A stretch of DNA of 64,000 nucleotides from Benincasa hispida. Taxonomy: Eukaryota; Streptophyta; Magnoliopsida; Cucurbitales; Cucurbitaceae. Positions 9,791-20,579 of this stretch are shown one piece after another. The stretch covers positions 48,734,043-48,798,042 of the forward strand of contig NC_052358.1 in assembly GCF_009727055.1 (NCBI RefSeq), given 5' to 3'. Position 1 is the first letter of the stretch, and every line of letters starts with the position of its first letter. The notes beneath the pieces were generated by a model that saw only the letters and a program-made list of their open reading frames with translations, did not search any database and was not told where the DNA came from. Both the position numbers and the translations under genes were made by a program.

Positions 9791-11186
9791 AAGCTAGGCG
9801 AAAGTTGGAGCATTTGGTGATATACATATCTATATGATTTATTATGAAAGTGTGTAGGCTATATGATTATGAAATCTCGAATGCTTGATTGTTTACATGA
9901 GTTAGTGCATAAAAGTGATGTACTAGAGTTGATCCATTAATACTAGATTAATTACGTATGTTGAGATTAATTAACATGACCTTGACGAGGAGATTTTAGA
10001 GGACTCATGATGATGTGAATGTTATATGTAATATGAAGTTAGATGTAATCTCTTTTCCTTTTCGGACTATATGACTGCATGAAAGTGATGCTAGTACATG
10101 AAAGAGATGTACTAGGGCTGGTGTGTTTGAAAGTGATACATACCTAGAGGATACTGGGGTGTACGTAAGAGGTGAGCGCTCAGTGGGTTATATGTATACG
10201 AAAGAGGTATATACATAACCATGTATACGAAAGAGGTATGAATCCCTACATTCATAGAGAGGATCTGGGGTGTACGAAAGAGGTACACACTCAGTGGGTT
10301 ATGTGTATACGAAAGAGGTGTATGCATAACCGGGTGTACGAAAGAGGTACACACTCAGTGGGTTATGTGTATACAAAAGAGATGTATACATAACCAGGTG
10401 TATGAAAGAGGTACACATTCAGTGGGTTATGTGTATACGAAAGAGGTGTATACTTAACTAGGTGTACGAAAGAGGTACACATTCAGTGGGTTATGTGTAT
10501 ACGAAAGAGGTGTATACGTAACCATGTGTACGAAAGAGGTACACATTAAGTGGGTTATGTGTATACGAAAGAGGTGTATTCATAACCATGCGTATCCAAG
10601 AGATTGTGTTTCCTTCGGGATTCACCAGAGGTTGTGGGTCCTACGGGACTTACTAGAGGTAGTGGGCATACTTAACTACAGTAGGGTAGAAATGAACTTT
10701 TCATGTATGTATGTTTTCCATGAGGACTAGAGCAGTTTATATATTCCATTAGAGGTAGGCATATAGAGGACATTGACCTCAGTAGTGGGGTTACTTACTA
10801 AGTATTTTATACTCACCCTTTCTCATGTTTATGTTTCAGGTAAGAGTAGGGACGCGCCGACGTATAACAAGTGAAATTCGTGAACGAGCCACTGGGACCA
10901 ATTTTATGCTTCCGCTCATGAGATTTAAACTTCTTTTCATGTTTTTCCTAGCTTTCAGTGTTGATGTTTAAAACTTACTATTAAGAATCGCTTCCATATT
11001 TATTTATTATCATTTATGCTTTATGGGTACCCTATCGTCATTTTTAATATTTGAAATTAAATGTAAAGTCTTTTAAATTTACCTTATAGCATTTATTTCA
11101 CTATAACAAAGTGTCGTTTTAAGTTCCATGCATGCATGTATTTAGTAACGGCCTAACGTAAGTCCTAGAGGGTCGGGTCGTTACAT
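9791..11186 (+). repeat. 3' portion of a second gypsy-type LTR
   Basis: The block has no coding potential and ends in aacggcctaacg...gggtcgggtcgttaca, a terminus style common in chromovirus-type LTRs of plants. The sequence after 11186 is a different repeat family, so this is an LTR piece without its internal region. It contains the 64-bp minisatellite at 10150-10610. The orientation is inferred from the terminus. Together with 1-256 it may be one solo LTR split by the Athila insertion. Confidence 0.5.
10150..10610 (+). repeat. 64-bp minisatellite
   Basis: The unit reads roughly tgtacgaaagaggtacac, then actcagtgggttatgtg, then tatacgaaagaggtgtata and cataacc. Unit starts fall at 10271, 10335, 10399, 10463 and 10527, an exact 64-bp spacing, with degraded units before and after. 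Each unit is itself two half-units sharing (t/a)acgaaagaggt. Open frames through it are an effect of the period and are not genes. Confidence 0.92.
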
Positions 11187-11953
11187 TAAGTCCCCACTGA
11201 TCCCCTAATGAACAATTATTTTGTGATCCAATCACAAAACCGAGTCCTTCTCATGCCAAATGAGAGGGTGGGATCCTTTGTTCAAGCCCCAGAATCAGCA
11301 CTTAAGGGAACAACCTCCTTACTATCCCTAAAGCGAGTAGGAGTGAATTTCCTCTTGCACCCTATATCCCCAGCTATCTATCCAGTCTTACCTCTAAAAT
11401 GGCAGTCATATTAGGCCGGCCCTGATGAGCCAACCCTCACCTATACAAATCTAAGGGCAATCCCAGATAAACAGGAGTTCATAGTTAGCTCAGGATTAAT
11501 GTCAAGTTACCTAGGTCATCACTTAGAAATAGTTAATCTTAAACAGTAAATAGCGTTATAAAGTAAGAGTGACTCATTTCGTGGTCCGATCTTGTACAAA
11601 CTCTTTTGCACAAGGACACCTTCACTCCTCATGTCCAACATGAACGAATTAGGATCATTTCATTTGTAGCACTTTACAACTCCTTGTAACAACTACAGAG
11701 TAGGTCGTATCCAATAGTAGTACCAGAATAAGGTACCCAACCTTATCCATGTACTATAGATCATTTTGACTATTTACTCGAACCTGATCTACCTTTATGT
11801 TTCCACATAAAGTTCAAATACTTATCCAATAGTTAAGGGACTTTTAGGTTTATTGGATTTCTATTCAAGCAATAGATCTATTCAATAACACCTTTATTGA
11901 ATTATCAGAATAAGCTTCATTGTTTACGTACCACGAGTTTTAGGACATAAAAC
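11187..11953 (-). repeat. Copia-type LTR fragment
   Basis: Read on the minus strand it begins TGTTGGGTTTTATGTCC at 11953, exactly as the complete solo LTR that begins at 26883, and matches it through ttaagt near 11187 (compare 26110). The rest of the LTR is missing. The start abuts the second Athila gag at 11954, so the LTR was inserted into that gag. The same family, on the plus strand, occurs at 46968-49128 and 58498-60068. Confidence 0.8.
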
Positions 11954-13700
11954 CCAACACGCACATCTTCGGTGGGATTTTAGTGTTTGACCTTTTCATT
12001 ACTACCACCGTAACGATCTTTTCTTCATTATTTTGTTTCTTTTTCAATCTTTGTGGGAATGGTGGTAGCTGTACTTCCTCTATTTCATATTCTAGAGGCT
12101 TGAAGGTGGACGCAACTTCTGGGTTCATCTTCTCGGGCTCTTCTGATTTATGTGTCAACGGGTTCTTAGGTTCCATTGCATTCAGGTTGGTCCTGGTGGG
12201 CTCTTTTCCTTCTTCCACTGTCGTCTTTCCGCTTTGCAAGGAGACTGCTAGGCATTGTTCCTTTCCTGTGTTCCCCGGGTTGTGAGGGAGCTCAGTTGAG
12301 CTTGGCAACGTCTTTTGCGGTCTATTTTTCAGCTCACCCGCAATCTGTCCTATTTGGATTTCAAGATTGCGGATAGTAGTTGCCTGGTTTTAGAGGACCA
12401 TCTCGTTTCTCTCAATGTATTGCTTTAACTCCAGAGAGGAAGATGGCGGTGCTTGCGAGTTGCTAGCTTGATATTGTAGTTGACCGTTCGTTTGCTGGAA
12501 AAAACCTGGCGGTCCTTCTTTTTGCGCCATAGGTGGATAAATTTGTTGTTGAGTATTTTTCTAAGGGAAGTTGGGGTGGTTTCTCTACCTGGGGTTGTAT
12601 GTGTTAGAGAAAGGATTATTCATTACAAAGTATACCAATTGCGGGTTCCTTGGACATTCTTCATTCGGATGCGCTTATCCACAAGTGGCACAACTTATGC
12701 TCATTTGTTCAATTGTGTTGACCTGCCCCCTTTGTGTTCCAGGGCCGTTGATTGTGATGCCCTGTATCAGATTCATAATCGCATTCATTTCATTTTGTAG
12801 GGATGCGATGGCCCCATTGTTTGCATCACCTTCTCGAATTTTTAGTCGTTGATTGCTTTCCCTCCAATCTTCGTGATTCTTTGATATGAAATCAAGGATA
12901 TTTTTAGTCTTATCATATGTTTTGTCATGCAGACCACCAGCTGCTGTCGTATTGGCAACTGTCTGCGATGCAGGCTTCAAACCGTGATAAAATATCTCCA
13001 TCTGGAGACAGTTAGGTAAGCAGTTGTGTGAAAAATCTCGCACCAATCTCTTAAACCTCGCCCATGTGTTGTTGAGCGATTCGTCAATTTCCTATTCAAA
13101 ATTTGTAATCAACTTCCTCCTTCTTGCGTTCTTGGTAGGGGGAAGTATTTCTTCATGAATTTTTCTACAACTTTTTCCCACAAGGTTATCTCCCTGGTTC
13201 AAGAGAATAGGCCCATTTCCTTGCTTGGTCGCACAGCGAAAATAGGAACAACGTTAGTCGAACTTCTACAGCTGAGATGATTGAGAACACAAAAGTGTTA
13301 TAGATTTCAATGAAACTCCAGAGATGGGCATGCGGATCCTCGCCACGCCTTCAACCAAATTGTTCGGTCGTTTGTATCATCTGCAACATAACCGGCTTCA
13401 TCTCAAACCTCGATCCGTCCAAAGCGGGCCTCATGATTCCTAGGGAGAAATCATAGAGGTTGGGCGAAGCATAGTCCCAGATGGATCTATTGCAGTTGTT
13501 CCCAGGAGAATGGGGTTTGCCATGATATTGTTTGCGTTTGCGGCTCTTTCTTCTGGTTGTTCCGCCATTCTGGGATTTCTCTCTTGTTGTTATCTGCGGT
13601 TGCCTCTATGTCTTCTTCAGAATATTCTTTCAATCTCTGGGTTATAGTTGGGCTCAGGAACGTGTCCTTCGCTCATGCGACACTTGCCTCTTCCCTTACC
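11954..13700 (-). pseudogene. Athila-type gag, broken
   Basis: Minus-strand reading gives MANPILLGTTAID near 13520, RFEMKPVMLQMIQ, GEDPHAHL, a damaged middle, then an open stretch from 13046 (EIFYHGLKPASQTVANT, GGLHDKTYDKTKNILD) and a knuckle (SCATCG, then a stop, then AHPNEECPRN). The linker from 12308 (EQCLAVSLQSGKTTVEEG) runs to the copia junction. Several stops and at least two frame changes are present. A pyrimidine run and ttttctttgtag at about 13733 look like a splice acceptor ahead of gag. Confidence 0.8.
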
Positions 13701-13780
13701 AAAGGAATGGCAGTGCACAGAGGTCGAAAGCTACAAAGAAAATAAAAAAAATTACTGTTAGCACAATATGTACTGCTGTA

Positions 13781-13800
13781 GTCCCCGTCAACGGCACAAA
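13781..13800 (-). other. Primer binding site of the second Athila element
   Basis: On the minus strand TTTGTGCCGTTGACGGGGAC lies between the LTR and gag. It is a decayed form of the TGGCGCCGTTGC..GGGGAC site at 2225-2243 and marks the inner end of the LTR. Confidence 0.65.
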
Positions 13801-13804
13801 AAAC

Positions 13805-15481
13805 TTGATGCATTGTAAATGTGATGCAATAATGGTATGAATTTACGGTGAATGCATTGCACATATAATTTTTCCTTATAAGATCCAAGTATAAATCTCA
13901 CTAGGTTTCCTGGTAAGTCCAGGGTTGAACACAGGGACTACTGAGTTACTCTGCGATAGTAAATTTGATTCCCTTGCGGTGGCAAAAAAAAAAAAAAGTT
14001 GAATGGTGTTTTGTTTGAGTATATTTCCTATGTGACGGATTCGAGTAAAGAGTTGATGAAATCGAGAATTATAATGAGCATGCAATGAACGGGTTGAGAA
14101 GGAATTTAGCTAACACTTCCTAAGATTGCGTTCAAGTTATGCGATCATGCTACACACAAACAACAACATGTCATCTTCCAATGCAAATGCCGTAATTCCT
14201 ATTTCTAGGACGCATGCGATGTATACGAAAAAGTCGATAGGAGTTATGACTAAGCCTCTAATCTTATCTATGCGATGATGAATGATGCACCATACACAAG
14301 GTGACCGCATACTATCATATCTTATCTCTAGGGTGCATGCGATGTATTAATAGCAACAAAACTTATTCCTAAGTTTCTCTCTCTTGCTTATGCGGTTCTA
14401 ATCTGACTTTCCCAAGCCTAGATTGTAATTTGACTCCCCCAAGCCTAGATTCTATCTTTAGACCACTCTCCCGAGTATCTCTAAAGGGTGAATGATGCAT
14501 ACATAAGACAAGATGATCGCATAAAGTGAAGATCTTAGGTCATACTTGCTAAGTACTTCTCAACCCATTTGGAAATTTAACTACTCATGCGAAGTATGGA
14601 GAGATTGAAAATAAGTTGAAATGAGATTTCCATTGTCTATAGATTAAGTGCAGAATACAGAATAATAATAGAATGTAGAGATAAGAAGTCTGGTAGCAAT
14701 GTCTTGCTTCCCGTGGCCTTTTACACTATCTTTTCACTCCAACTCTACTTAGAAGTATATCCTTGCTCTCGCAAGTGTTGGCCTTTCCTCCGTTTGTAGC
14801 ACTTCCCGACAGTCTTCCGAGCTGTCCGAGAATGATCTCTCGGTGTTTTCTTCTCTTAGCTGAACTCCGTCTTCTAAGTATAAGTATGAACAAACTAACG
14901 GCTATCTATCTTTTATTTGATCTAACTTCTATATGGCGAACTTTTTTTAACGATGGTGGCCTTCGATATTTATAGAGCTCAAAATGGAGAAGCTTTTCGC
15001 TCTAATGATTGCAATAGTGGACGGTCATTAAATCTCCTACTCTGATGCGCCGATTAATGGTCACCAAAAGTTGAGTGTACTTGCTATAGTGTGTTGTTAA
15101 CAGTTTGTCAACTAAATTCGAATTCGACCGTCATCAGCTTTCCATCCTATCATGGTTTATTATGCTTTCACCTTGATGTGCCATTTGTATGTGGCCACCT
15201 TCTTGAGCAACTTCTCGTGATCGCATACGATCGCATGACTTTGCGATCACAATCTTTCAATGCGTGCGGACACCTAATTCCTTGGACTGCAATTTAACTT
15301 GTGCCAACGCATTTTTCCTGTACAAAATAAGTAAATTAGATACTTTTATGCGATGGGCACATGCGATTGCAATTTCTTTAATTTAACACTTTTGGATATG
15401 ATTTTGTATATTTTTACCGTCGCATTCCCTCATTGTTTTACTTATTTGCACTGTAATAACATGCATTTCTACCTGTTATCA
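13805..15481 (-). repeat. 5' LTR of the second Athila element
   Basis: It starts TGATAACAGG on the minus strand at 15481, the same opening as the first element. It carries a TATAAATAT box (14974 to 14966) and ends before the primer site. A phrase containing ccctgtgttcaaccctgg (about 13935-13915) is also found in the solo LTR at about 18110. The block 14160-14560 aligns by eye with 18400-18830 (cgcatgcgatgtat, cctctaat-cttatctatg), showing these are one LTR family. Confidence 0.75.
14966..14974 (-). promoter_or_regulatory. TATA box in the second Athila LTR
   Basis: TATAAATAT on the minus strand, in the context gagctctataaatatcgaag, sits about 510 bp into the LTR, close to the position of the box in the first element. 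Confidence 0.5.
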
Positions 15482-16559
15482 CTTCCTCAGCCCTCAGCCA
15501 GCTGCCTGCTTCTTCAACCTATGCAACTACTTTCTTATTCAACATCAAATTCAAAATTCAACTTCCAGAATTTATAAATTAAAATATATTCATCAAAACT
15601 CAAAACTTCCTTCTATGAACTTCTTACATATCATTTAAAATACCTTACCTCCAAATTAAAGCTTCTAATTCCTTCTAAAGAGCTCAAAATCCACTAATCT
15701 TCACAGCTTGCTCGGGGTAATCCAAAAATGAGAACACTTGTCAGTTTCTTCAAGATTTCAATATTAAACAGTGGAAATTTCTTCACAGCAATCCTAGATC
15801 ATCAAGTAGACTGATCAAGCTTCGATTTGGCTACTGAAGCTCTTCCTTTGCATGAGAGAATTGACAAAACCGATTTCGTTTTTCCAGCCTCTATTTATAC
15901 TTGTTCTTGCATGGCTACTTTGCATAATTAAATGACATACCATGCCACTTACTTTTTTCTTAAGCTTCTAATTATGACACTTAGCCCACTGGTTAGGTTG
16001 AATAAATGGTCTCCCTATCAATGCCTAAAGTGGCATGGCCTTCACACTTCTTAGTCTCTCAACCAAAGGCTCTCCTCACTGCCCATGCTACTTCCTTACC
16101 ATTGCCTAAAACTTCCAATATTCCTCGTCCAAGGCTCACCTTCACTTCCTGGCCTTGCCTTCCTTGCATCATCCTTGTCTCTTGACAAGTCTTCCATGTC
16201 TTGCCCACCAAGATCATCGCCTAAGGCTTGCTACACCAACCTTTCTTTAACTTGCCACCAAGGCCTCCTAGGCACATTTTTCATGCTATATGCCTCTATG
16301 GATTCCTTCTCTTAAATACTTCAAAATTTCACTAATTTTTGGAAACTCCTATTTTAACCTGAGTGCTCCTTTTCCTATACTTAAAATATTTTCCAACTAA
16401 AACTTAGTTCATTCCCTTTCTAGAACTCAAACACTTAGGAAAATTTCTTCTTTTATTATTTCCCTTACTAAACTAACTCCCTAAGCATTATTTAAAGAAA
16501 TTAACAACAACATGGACTTTTAAGCAATACTATTTAGTAATCAAGTACTAGGCTTTACA
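15482..16559 (-). repeat. 3' LTR fragment of the chromovirus
   Basis: On the minus strand a polypurine tract (tttcaaaggggaagg, about 16581-16567) follows the chromodomain stop, and the LTR appears to open with TGTAAAGCC at 16559. No gene is seen. It runs to 15482, where the second Athila LTR begins, so its end is lost. A TATA-like tataaatag lies near 15897 on the minus strand. Confidence 0.5.
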
Positions 16560-16597
16560 ATTTACCTTCCCCTTTGAAAAATTTCGTCTTTAAATTT

Positions 16598-17882
16598 TTA
16601 TTTGAGCCTTCTACAAGAAGAGATGGGGTACTTGTTCCTCATTTGATCCCCTGTCTCCCAAGTGGCTTTTTCCACTCCATGGTTCTTCCATAACACTTTC
16701 ACTAGAGGAATGGTATTGTTCCTTAATACCTGTTCCTTCTTGTCCAAAATTTGTACCGGTTCTTCCTTGTAGGATAAGTTCTCTTTCAACTGAACTAGTT
16801 GTACCTAAAAAATATGTGACGAATCTGGAACGTACTTCCTCAACATAGAGACGTGGCAGACATAATGTATCTGAGAAAAATCCATAGGTAAAGCTAATTT
16901 TTAAGTTGATGGTCCGACCCGTTCCACAATCTTATAAGGTTCTATATACCTTGAACCTCAGCTTTCCTTTCCTTCCGAAACGTAGCACCCCTTTCCACGG
17001 AGATAGGTTAAGAAAGACCTAATCTCCAACTTCAAACTCTAACTCTCTTCTTCTCTTGTATGCATAACTTTTCTAATGATCTCGTGCTATCTTTAAGTTT
17101 TCTCTGATTAGCTTAACATTATCTGAGATAGCTTGGACTAACTCTTGTCCCATCAATTTTCTTTCTCCTACCTCATTTCAATAGGCTGGAGTTCTGCATT
17201 GTCTTCCGTATAATGCCTTATGGTAACTGTTTTGTTTGCAAACTCCATCAAAGGCAAATGGGTACCCCAACTACCTTTAAATTGCAACACATATGCTCTT
17301 AATATATGTTCCACTATTTGGATGGTCCTTTCTGACTGATCATCTATCTGAGGGTGGAAAGTTATACTGAAGTAAATTTTAGTTCCAAGTGCTTCTTGTA
17401 AACTTGGCCAAAACTTTGAAATAAACCTTGGATCCTTATCAGACACTATAGACACTGGAGCTCCATATTGGCTCACTATCCTGTACACATAGAGCTTAGC
17501 CAACTTGTCAAGCGTAAATGTTACCTTGATTGACATAAATTTAGCTGTCTTTGTGAGTCTATCCACAATCACTCAAATACCATCAAATCCACTTGAAGTC
17601 TTGGGTAACCTAAACAAGAAATCCATCATCACATGCTCTCAGTTCCATTTAGGCATTGGAAGTGGATTTAGAAGCTCTACCAGTCTCTGACGCTTCGACT
17701 TAACCTGTTGTCAAATCAAACATCTATCCACATAGTCAGCTGTACCACGTTTTACTCCCTGCCATCAATAAGACTTATTCAAAGTTCTATACATCTTAGT
17801 GTTTCCTGGGTGCATAGCATAAGCTGAACTATGGGCTTCCTCTAGAATGACATTCTTCAGAGTCATACTATTAGACACGTGG
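16598..17882 (-). pseudogene. Chromovirus integrase and chromodomain (downstream half)
   Basis: On the minus strand the frame resumes at the insertion point with NSMTLKNVILEEAHSSAY and AMHPGNTKMYRTLN, then the zinc finger and the DDE core: VIVDRLTKTAKF, SIVSDKDPRFISKFW (second Asp), TFHPQIDDQSERTIQ (Glu). The segment 16789-16598 (VLWKNHGVEKATWETGDQM) is a chromodomain-like tail, which directs insertion by reading histone marks in this branch. Stops interrupt the zinc finger. The upstream half lies at 20019-20330. Confidence 0.85.
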
Positions 17883-20018
17883 TGCGCGAAAATTGGAAGT
17901 CAATTTTACTCAACAACCAACTTCCTTTAGACGCAGGATGCGATGCATGTTCCTAAGATATGCGTTGATAGTCATGCGTCGATGGTCATGCGTTGGAATG
18001 AAAATTGCATTAACGAATGTATGCGATGACCATGCATCCTGCCACAAGTTTTGTTGCATTCACGGCAAGTATAACATGAATGCAAGTTTCTCGGGTAATC
18101 TGAGATCAAACACAGGGACTTGTAACTATATGTTTGCGGTGATGTGCATACGGCGGTTGAATAAAAGAATAAAGGGGATGTCGCTAAGTTAATCCTACTC
18201 CTACTCCTATCTATCAGACAACGCAATGAGAATATGCATGAAAGGTAGAGATGTAACAAACCTTGACATGAAATAAATGTATGGGAAATAGATAAAATGC
18301 GGAGATGTTTTCATTGCAACCCTTAAGAGTGACCGCAAGGGCAACCCTAGTCAACGCAAACTAATGCGATCATACAACACTCATACAATAGTAAACCACC
18401 TCTCGGTGCGAATGCTACAGCTTCTAATGCTAGAACGCATGCAATGTATGTGTAGAGGTGTCTATAGGGCCTACACATAAGCCTCTAATTCTTGTCTATG
18501 TGATGATACACAAACAAGGCGACCACATATCATCATTCCTATTCCTAGGGTGCATGCGATGTAGTGTTGACAAACAGAGCTTATCTCTAAGTCCCTATCT
18601 CTTGCTTATGCCGATCTAATCTCGCTCTCTCGAGTCTAGATTCTAACCTAGCTATCTCGAGTCATTAGGTTCTTTCTTTAGACTCTCTCTCGAGTAGCGC
18701 TAAAGGGGTGTTGGGCACAACATAAGACAAGACAAACACATGAACTTGGTTGACGCAAGATTATTACTATCCCTAGTGAACAACGCATACCTTGCTTAAT
18801 GCGTCTAAACCATTGTTTTCTTTACCCCTATGGCAGGTTGGATTGTATTGTTGTCTTTTCATTTCATAAATAGCATGCCGTTAGTTCCTATAAACAGGCG
18901 TTGCAGTAGCTTCACACTAAGCAAGTAAGGTTACTTACACACTCGCGAACGCACACTCTCGGTGGGTTGCTACATGCTTCATATTCCTAATCCACATGAC
19001 TAAGTATGCAATACCTACGCATCCCACTAAGTGTTGCAATGAAAGTAATGATGCTAAGCAAGAAGATGGAGGAGTCGAAGGAACAGAGAAATGCATTGAA
19101 AACATATTGTATTAATTTCTTAATCCAAAATGTCATACAATACAAATGTAGGAAAAAAAAAAAGAAAAGGAAATGACCGGTTGGAAGCAAAGCTTTGCTT
19201 CCAGCAGATGTGCGTCAAGGCTGTCGGTAGTGCCATGGATGGGCGGAGGAGCTGACTCTCTCGAGATCTAGCTCCGGTCGTCACTCGGAATGGATGAAGG
19301 AGGTGAAGAAACTCCAGCGTCTTCTTTACGCATTTTGTTCTGGATCACAAGGATCCCGCCCAGGTGAACCTCAGGCGAAAACCTTGGATAAAATGAATTT
19401 CAGCTCGTCGGCTTCTATTTATAGAGCTTGGATCGCCGACAGCATTAATTGGACTGCTTTGAGTCTGACGTTCGGCGCATTCGTCCTTTCTGAACCTCTG
19501 CCACTAACGGCGTGGTAGGTGGAATGTCAACATCACTTTGGATTTTCTCGAGGTAGAATGCGTTGATGCGTTTATTCACCTACCTTGCGTTGATCCCATT
19601 AGAATGTGTTGTCGCATAGCCGCAATCATTCAATGGCCGCATTCGCTTAACACCGCATGAGACCGCAATCTATTCGATCAAGTGCCAACTCCCATGCGAT
19701 AGACGCATATGGCTGATTACCGCAACATCCATGCGTTGATTGATGCGTTTGCCTTACGATGGAGTGTTTCTCTACATGCGGTCATCTATGCGATCGTCCG
19801 GTTTCCGCGTTTGCGTTCATTTCCTGCATTGGCTACAAAAATGGAACATTGAATGCATAATTAACACAAAGTAATGGATTAGCTGAGATTCGACATGCTG
19901 ATAGACGCAAACTTTTTCTCATGAATTCCTAGCACGATCGATGCAATTTCTGCCTAACAACCTTCATAATTCTAAGTAAAAGGACTAAGATGGCATGCAT
20001 TTCTGCATATCATCAACA
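17883..20018 (-). mobile_element. Athila-type solo LTR inside the chromovirus pol
   Basis: The 2136-bp block starts TGTTGATG on the minus strand at 20018 and ends GCGCA at 17883, giving TG..CA ends. It carries a TATAAATAG box (19423-19415) and the ATGCG-rich style of the Athila LTRs here. It has no primer site and no coding region, so it is a solo LTR. The flanks are two consecutive pieces of one integrase reading frame, which proves insertion. Flanking 5-mers CGTGG and CGCGT match only partly, so the target duplication has decayed or my ends are off by a base or two. Confidence 0.75.
19415..19423 (-). promoter_or_regulatory. TATA box in the solo LTR
   Basis: TATAAATAG on the minus strand in the context gctctataaatagaagcc, about 600 bp into the LTR. 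Confidence 0.5.
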
Positions 20019-20330
20019 CGCGTTACCTATTTTCTTTCATCAAGGCTCCGTCTTGCCTCAACATATAATCCGTTCTCTCCGATCCAGACTTACCTCCTCA
20101 TCTAACTTCCTGAGAACTGGGTCTCTGTGCCGCTCTTGATTACATTGTCCACTAAAGTAGGCCTTACTTGAAAATGAGCAAGTAAGCCTCCTAGGTTGCC
20201 TACAGCCAAGGTAGCATCAGAACCTCTCAATTTCTGTAACAACAACTCTCTCACTGCATGAACTAAACCCTTAGGATGACTGGACTTCCTGCTTAAAGCA
20301 TCTGCTACTACATTCGAGGACCTCCATTGC
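20019..20330 (-). pseudogene. Chromovirus RNase H end and integrase start (upstream half)
   Basis: On the minus strand it reads NVVADALSRKSSH, the usual end of RNase H, then VRELLLQKLRGSDA and LAHFQVRPTLVDNV, then a stop and DGALMKEN, the lead-in to the integrase zinc finger. It stops at the solo LTR and the next residues of the family appear at 17882. Its own upstream end at about 20330 adjoins an unrelated plus-strand RNase H scrap. Confidence 0.8.
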
Positions 20331-20389
20331 TGGGTGGACTCTTCTTCCCTCCTGCCTCCATGAGCTTTTTTTGGACCTCTCTGGCTGTT

Positions 20390-20577
20390 GGCAATTGGAA
20401 GCTTAACACAGATGCAATCTGATCTTTTGAAGAAGGTAGGGGGGCCTTTCACCATCAGAGATCACTCCGGTCGTGCCATTATGGGAGGATGCAAACCCAA
20501 ATCGCATGGTGGGAATGTGAGCCTGCTTATAGCGGAAGCTATTTTACAAGGTATGAAAGCGATAGAGCTTTGAGTGG
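20390..20577 (+). pseudogene. LINE-type RNase H (RVT_3-like) fragment
   Basis: On the plus strand one reads WKLNTDAI, then in a shifted frame IRDHSGRAIMGGCKPK and LIAEAILQGMKAIEL. That order is the start of the RNase H-like domain that follows zinc-finger RT domains in plant LINEs and in many solitary pseudogenes. Only about 60 residues remain, with a frame change near 20430. Confidence 0.6.
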
Positions 20578-20579
20578 GC

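Larger units (their letters stand above)
11954..15481 (-). mobile_element. Second Athila-type element: LTR and gag only
   Basis: On the minus strand this reads LTR (15481 to about 13805), primer binding site (13800-13781) and gag (to 11954), where it is cut by a copia-type LTR. No pol follows. It is related to the element at 257-9790 but is clearly not its continuation, since strand and gag sequence differ. Confidence 0.8.

Noticed and set aside
10112..10393. Open frames on both strands across 10.1-10.4 kb
   Set aside because: Produced by the 64-bp minisatellite, whose period keeps stops out of some frames for short distances.
10150..10610. CRISPR-like array
   Set aside because: Regular spacing, but the units are contiguous and alike with no unique spacers, in plant nuclear DNA.
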